Source: Bacteroidales bacterium UBA3844 (GTDB lineage Bacteria > Bacteroidota > Bacteroidia > Bacteroidales > Paludibacteraceae). Taken from it: a stretch of DNA of 7,688 nucleotides. The stretch lies in the NCBI GenBank assembly GCA_002392915.1, contig DGHQ01000057.1:1-7688 (forward strand), given 5' to 3'. Below the pieces are notes generated by a model, which made no database searches, was not told the origin of the DNA, and worked only from the letters and a program-made list of their open reading frames with translations. How positions within the stretch are numbered: position 1 is the stretch's first letter; each line of letters begins with the position of its first letter. Positions 7,303-7,688 of this stretch are shown in pieces. The translations under genes and the position numbers were made by a program.

Positions 7303-7635
7303 ATGGTGACAAATGAATTGAGACCTAATCCCGAAGACTGCATTATCTGTGTAAAAGTAGGGAAAGTAAAAAGGGAGAATCTCTATGAGATGACCCGTAA
7401 GTATTGGAAGGTTGATATAAACCGTGCAAGAAAGGCTACGCACGTTCTTGCTATTGTTAATGGAATTGTGGAAGAAGTCTATAATCCTGTAGATTGGAAA
7501 TACACCGAAGACCCTAAACACATTGGAAGGTGTGAGTTTCTGGGAGTTGAAGACGAACATACAACATACATTGGAAAAGACGTAACAACCTTCTATGGCA
7601 AAAGCCAAAATCCTGTGAAGTACATAAATATGTGA
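7303..7635 (+). CDS. Small conserved-looking protein of unknown function, last gene of the operon
   Basis: This 110-aa soluble protein has no signal peptide or membrane segment. Its layout is a short strand (CIICVKVG, 13-20), then ENLYEMTRKYWKVD (25-38), ATHVLAIVNGIVEEVY (45-60), a WK pair (65-66), GRCEFLG (75-81), YIGKDV (89-94) and a closing SQNPVKYIN (101-109). This matches, from memory, a widespread small uncharacterised family with the pattern 'LYExTR..W.v....A..vlAv..GiV..VY' and 'aQNPirYvn'. I cannot name it. The compact alpha/beta composition would suit a PUA/EVE-like nucleic-acid or modified-base binding fold, which is only a guess. It starts 35 bases after the preceding stop with no terminator between, so it probably belongs to the same transcript. 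The start at 7303 is the first in-frame ATG and gives a full-length family-like N-terminus. Confidence 0.75.
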   Translation: MVTNELRPNPEDCIICVKVGKVKRENLYEMTRKYWKVDINRARKATHVLAIVNGIVEEVYNPVDWKYTEDPKHIGRCEFLGVEDEHTTYIGKDVTTFYGKSQNPVKYINM

Positions 7636-7688
7636 CAATATAAAACAGATAAAACGTTATAAGAATAAAGTAAGACGAGATATGAGCG
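7636..7688 (+). other. Downstream spacer with possible start of a further gene at the window edge
   Basis: The last 53 bases are AT-rich and contain no hairpin followed by a T run, so no terminator is visible after the 110-aa gene. An ATG at 7682-7684 follows a purine-rich stretch (AAGTAAGACGAGAT) and could open another same-strand gene. Only two codons fit in the window, so this cannot be confirmed. Confidence 0.25.

Noticed and set aside
668..7635. Gabija (GajA/GajB) or another named two-gene helicase system
   Set aside because: The helicase is of the same broad family as GajB, but no OLD/TOPRIM nuclease partner is present and the other proteins do not match.
7270..7638. 122-aa reverse-strand frame opposite the last gene
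   Set aside because: The + strand frame there has family-like patterns and operon spacing, while the reverse translation shows none.

Overview
The window looks like an accessory, defence-island-type stretch of a Bacteroidota chromosome or mobile element (Bacteroides/Prevotella-like). This is inferred from the AT-rich, roughly 40% GC base composition, start codons preceded by A/T-rich sequence without Shine-Dalgarno motifs, and the style of the proteins. All genes I can support lie on the + strand.

Left edge (1-667): the first ~99 bases hold a degenerate tandem repeat with a clear 11-bp period. Next come the remains of what looks like a type II restriction-modification locus. A 57-residue stump of a DNA cytosine-5 methyltransferase keeps motif I and little else. 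Twelve bases later there is a 34-codon stump whose start resembles the N-terminus of an uncharacterised, possibly nuclease, family. The rest, up to 667, is decayed sequence. It contains two near-identical short palindromes exactly 90 bp apart and a separate inverted repeat just before the main operon.

Main operon (668-7635): four genes run in one direction with gaps of 12, 12 and 35 bases. They are (1) a 938-aa UvrD/Rep-type superfamily 1 helicase with an apparent PD-(D/E)XK nuclease domain inserted before the Walker B motif and two topoisomerase-type C4 zinc fingers at the C-terminus; (2) a 64-aa small protein; (3) a 1187-aa protein with an N-terminal cold-shock domain, a long middle region of unknown, probably helical, fold and a very cysteine-rich zinc-binding tail; and (4) a 110-aa protein resembling a widespread small uncharacterised family. 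No terminator or clear promoter is visible between them. The last ~50 bases may contain the start of a further gene.

How they could work together (inference): the helicase-nuclease is a plausible DNA-processing motor and effector. The cold-shock/zinc-ribbon protein could be a large nucleic-acid-binding sensor or scaffold, and the two small proteins accessory factors. The tight spacing and the position beside a wrecked restriction-modification locus make this a reasonable candidate for an undescribed anti-mobile-element system. I do not recognise the gene set as any named system, and its function is unproven.
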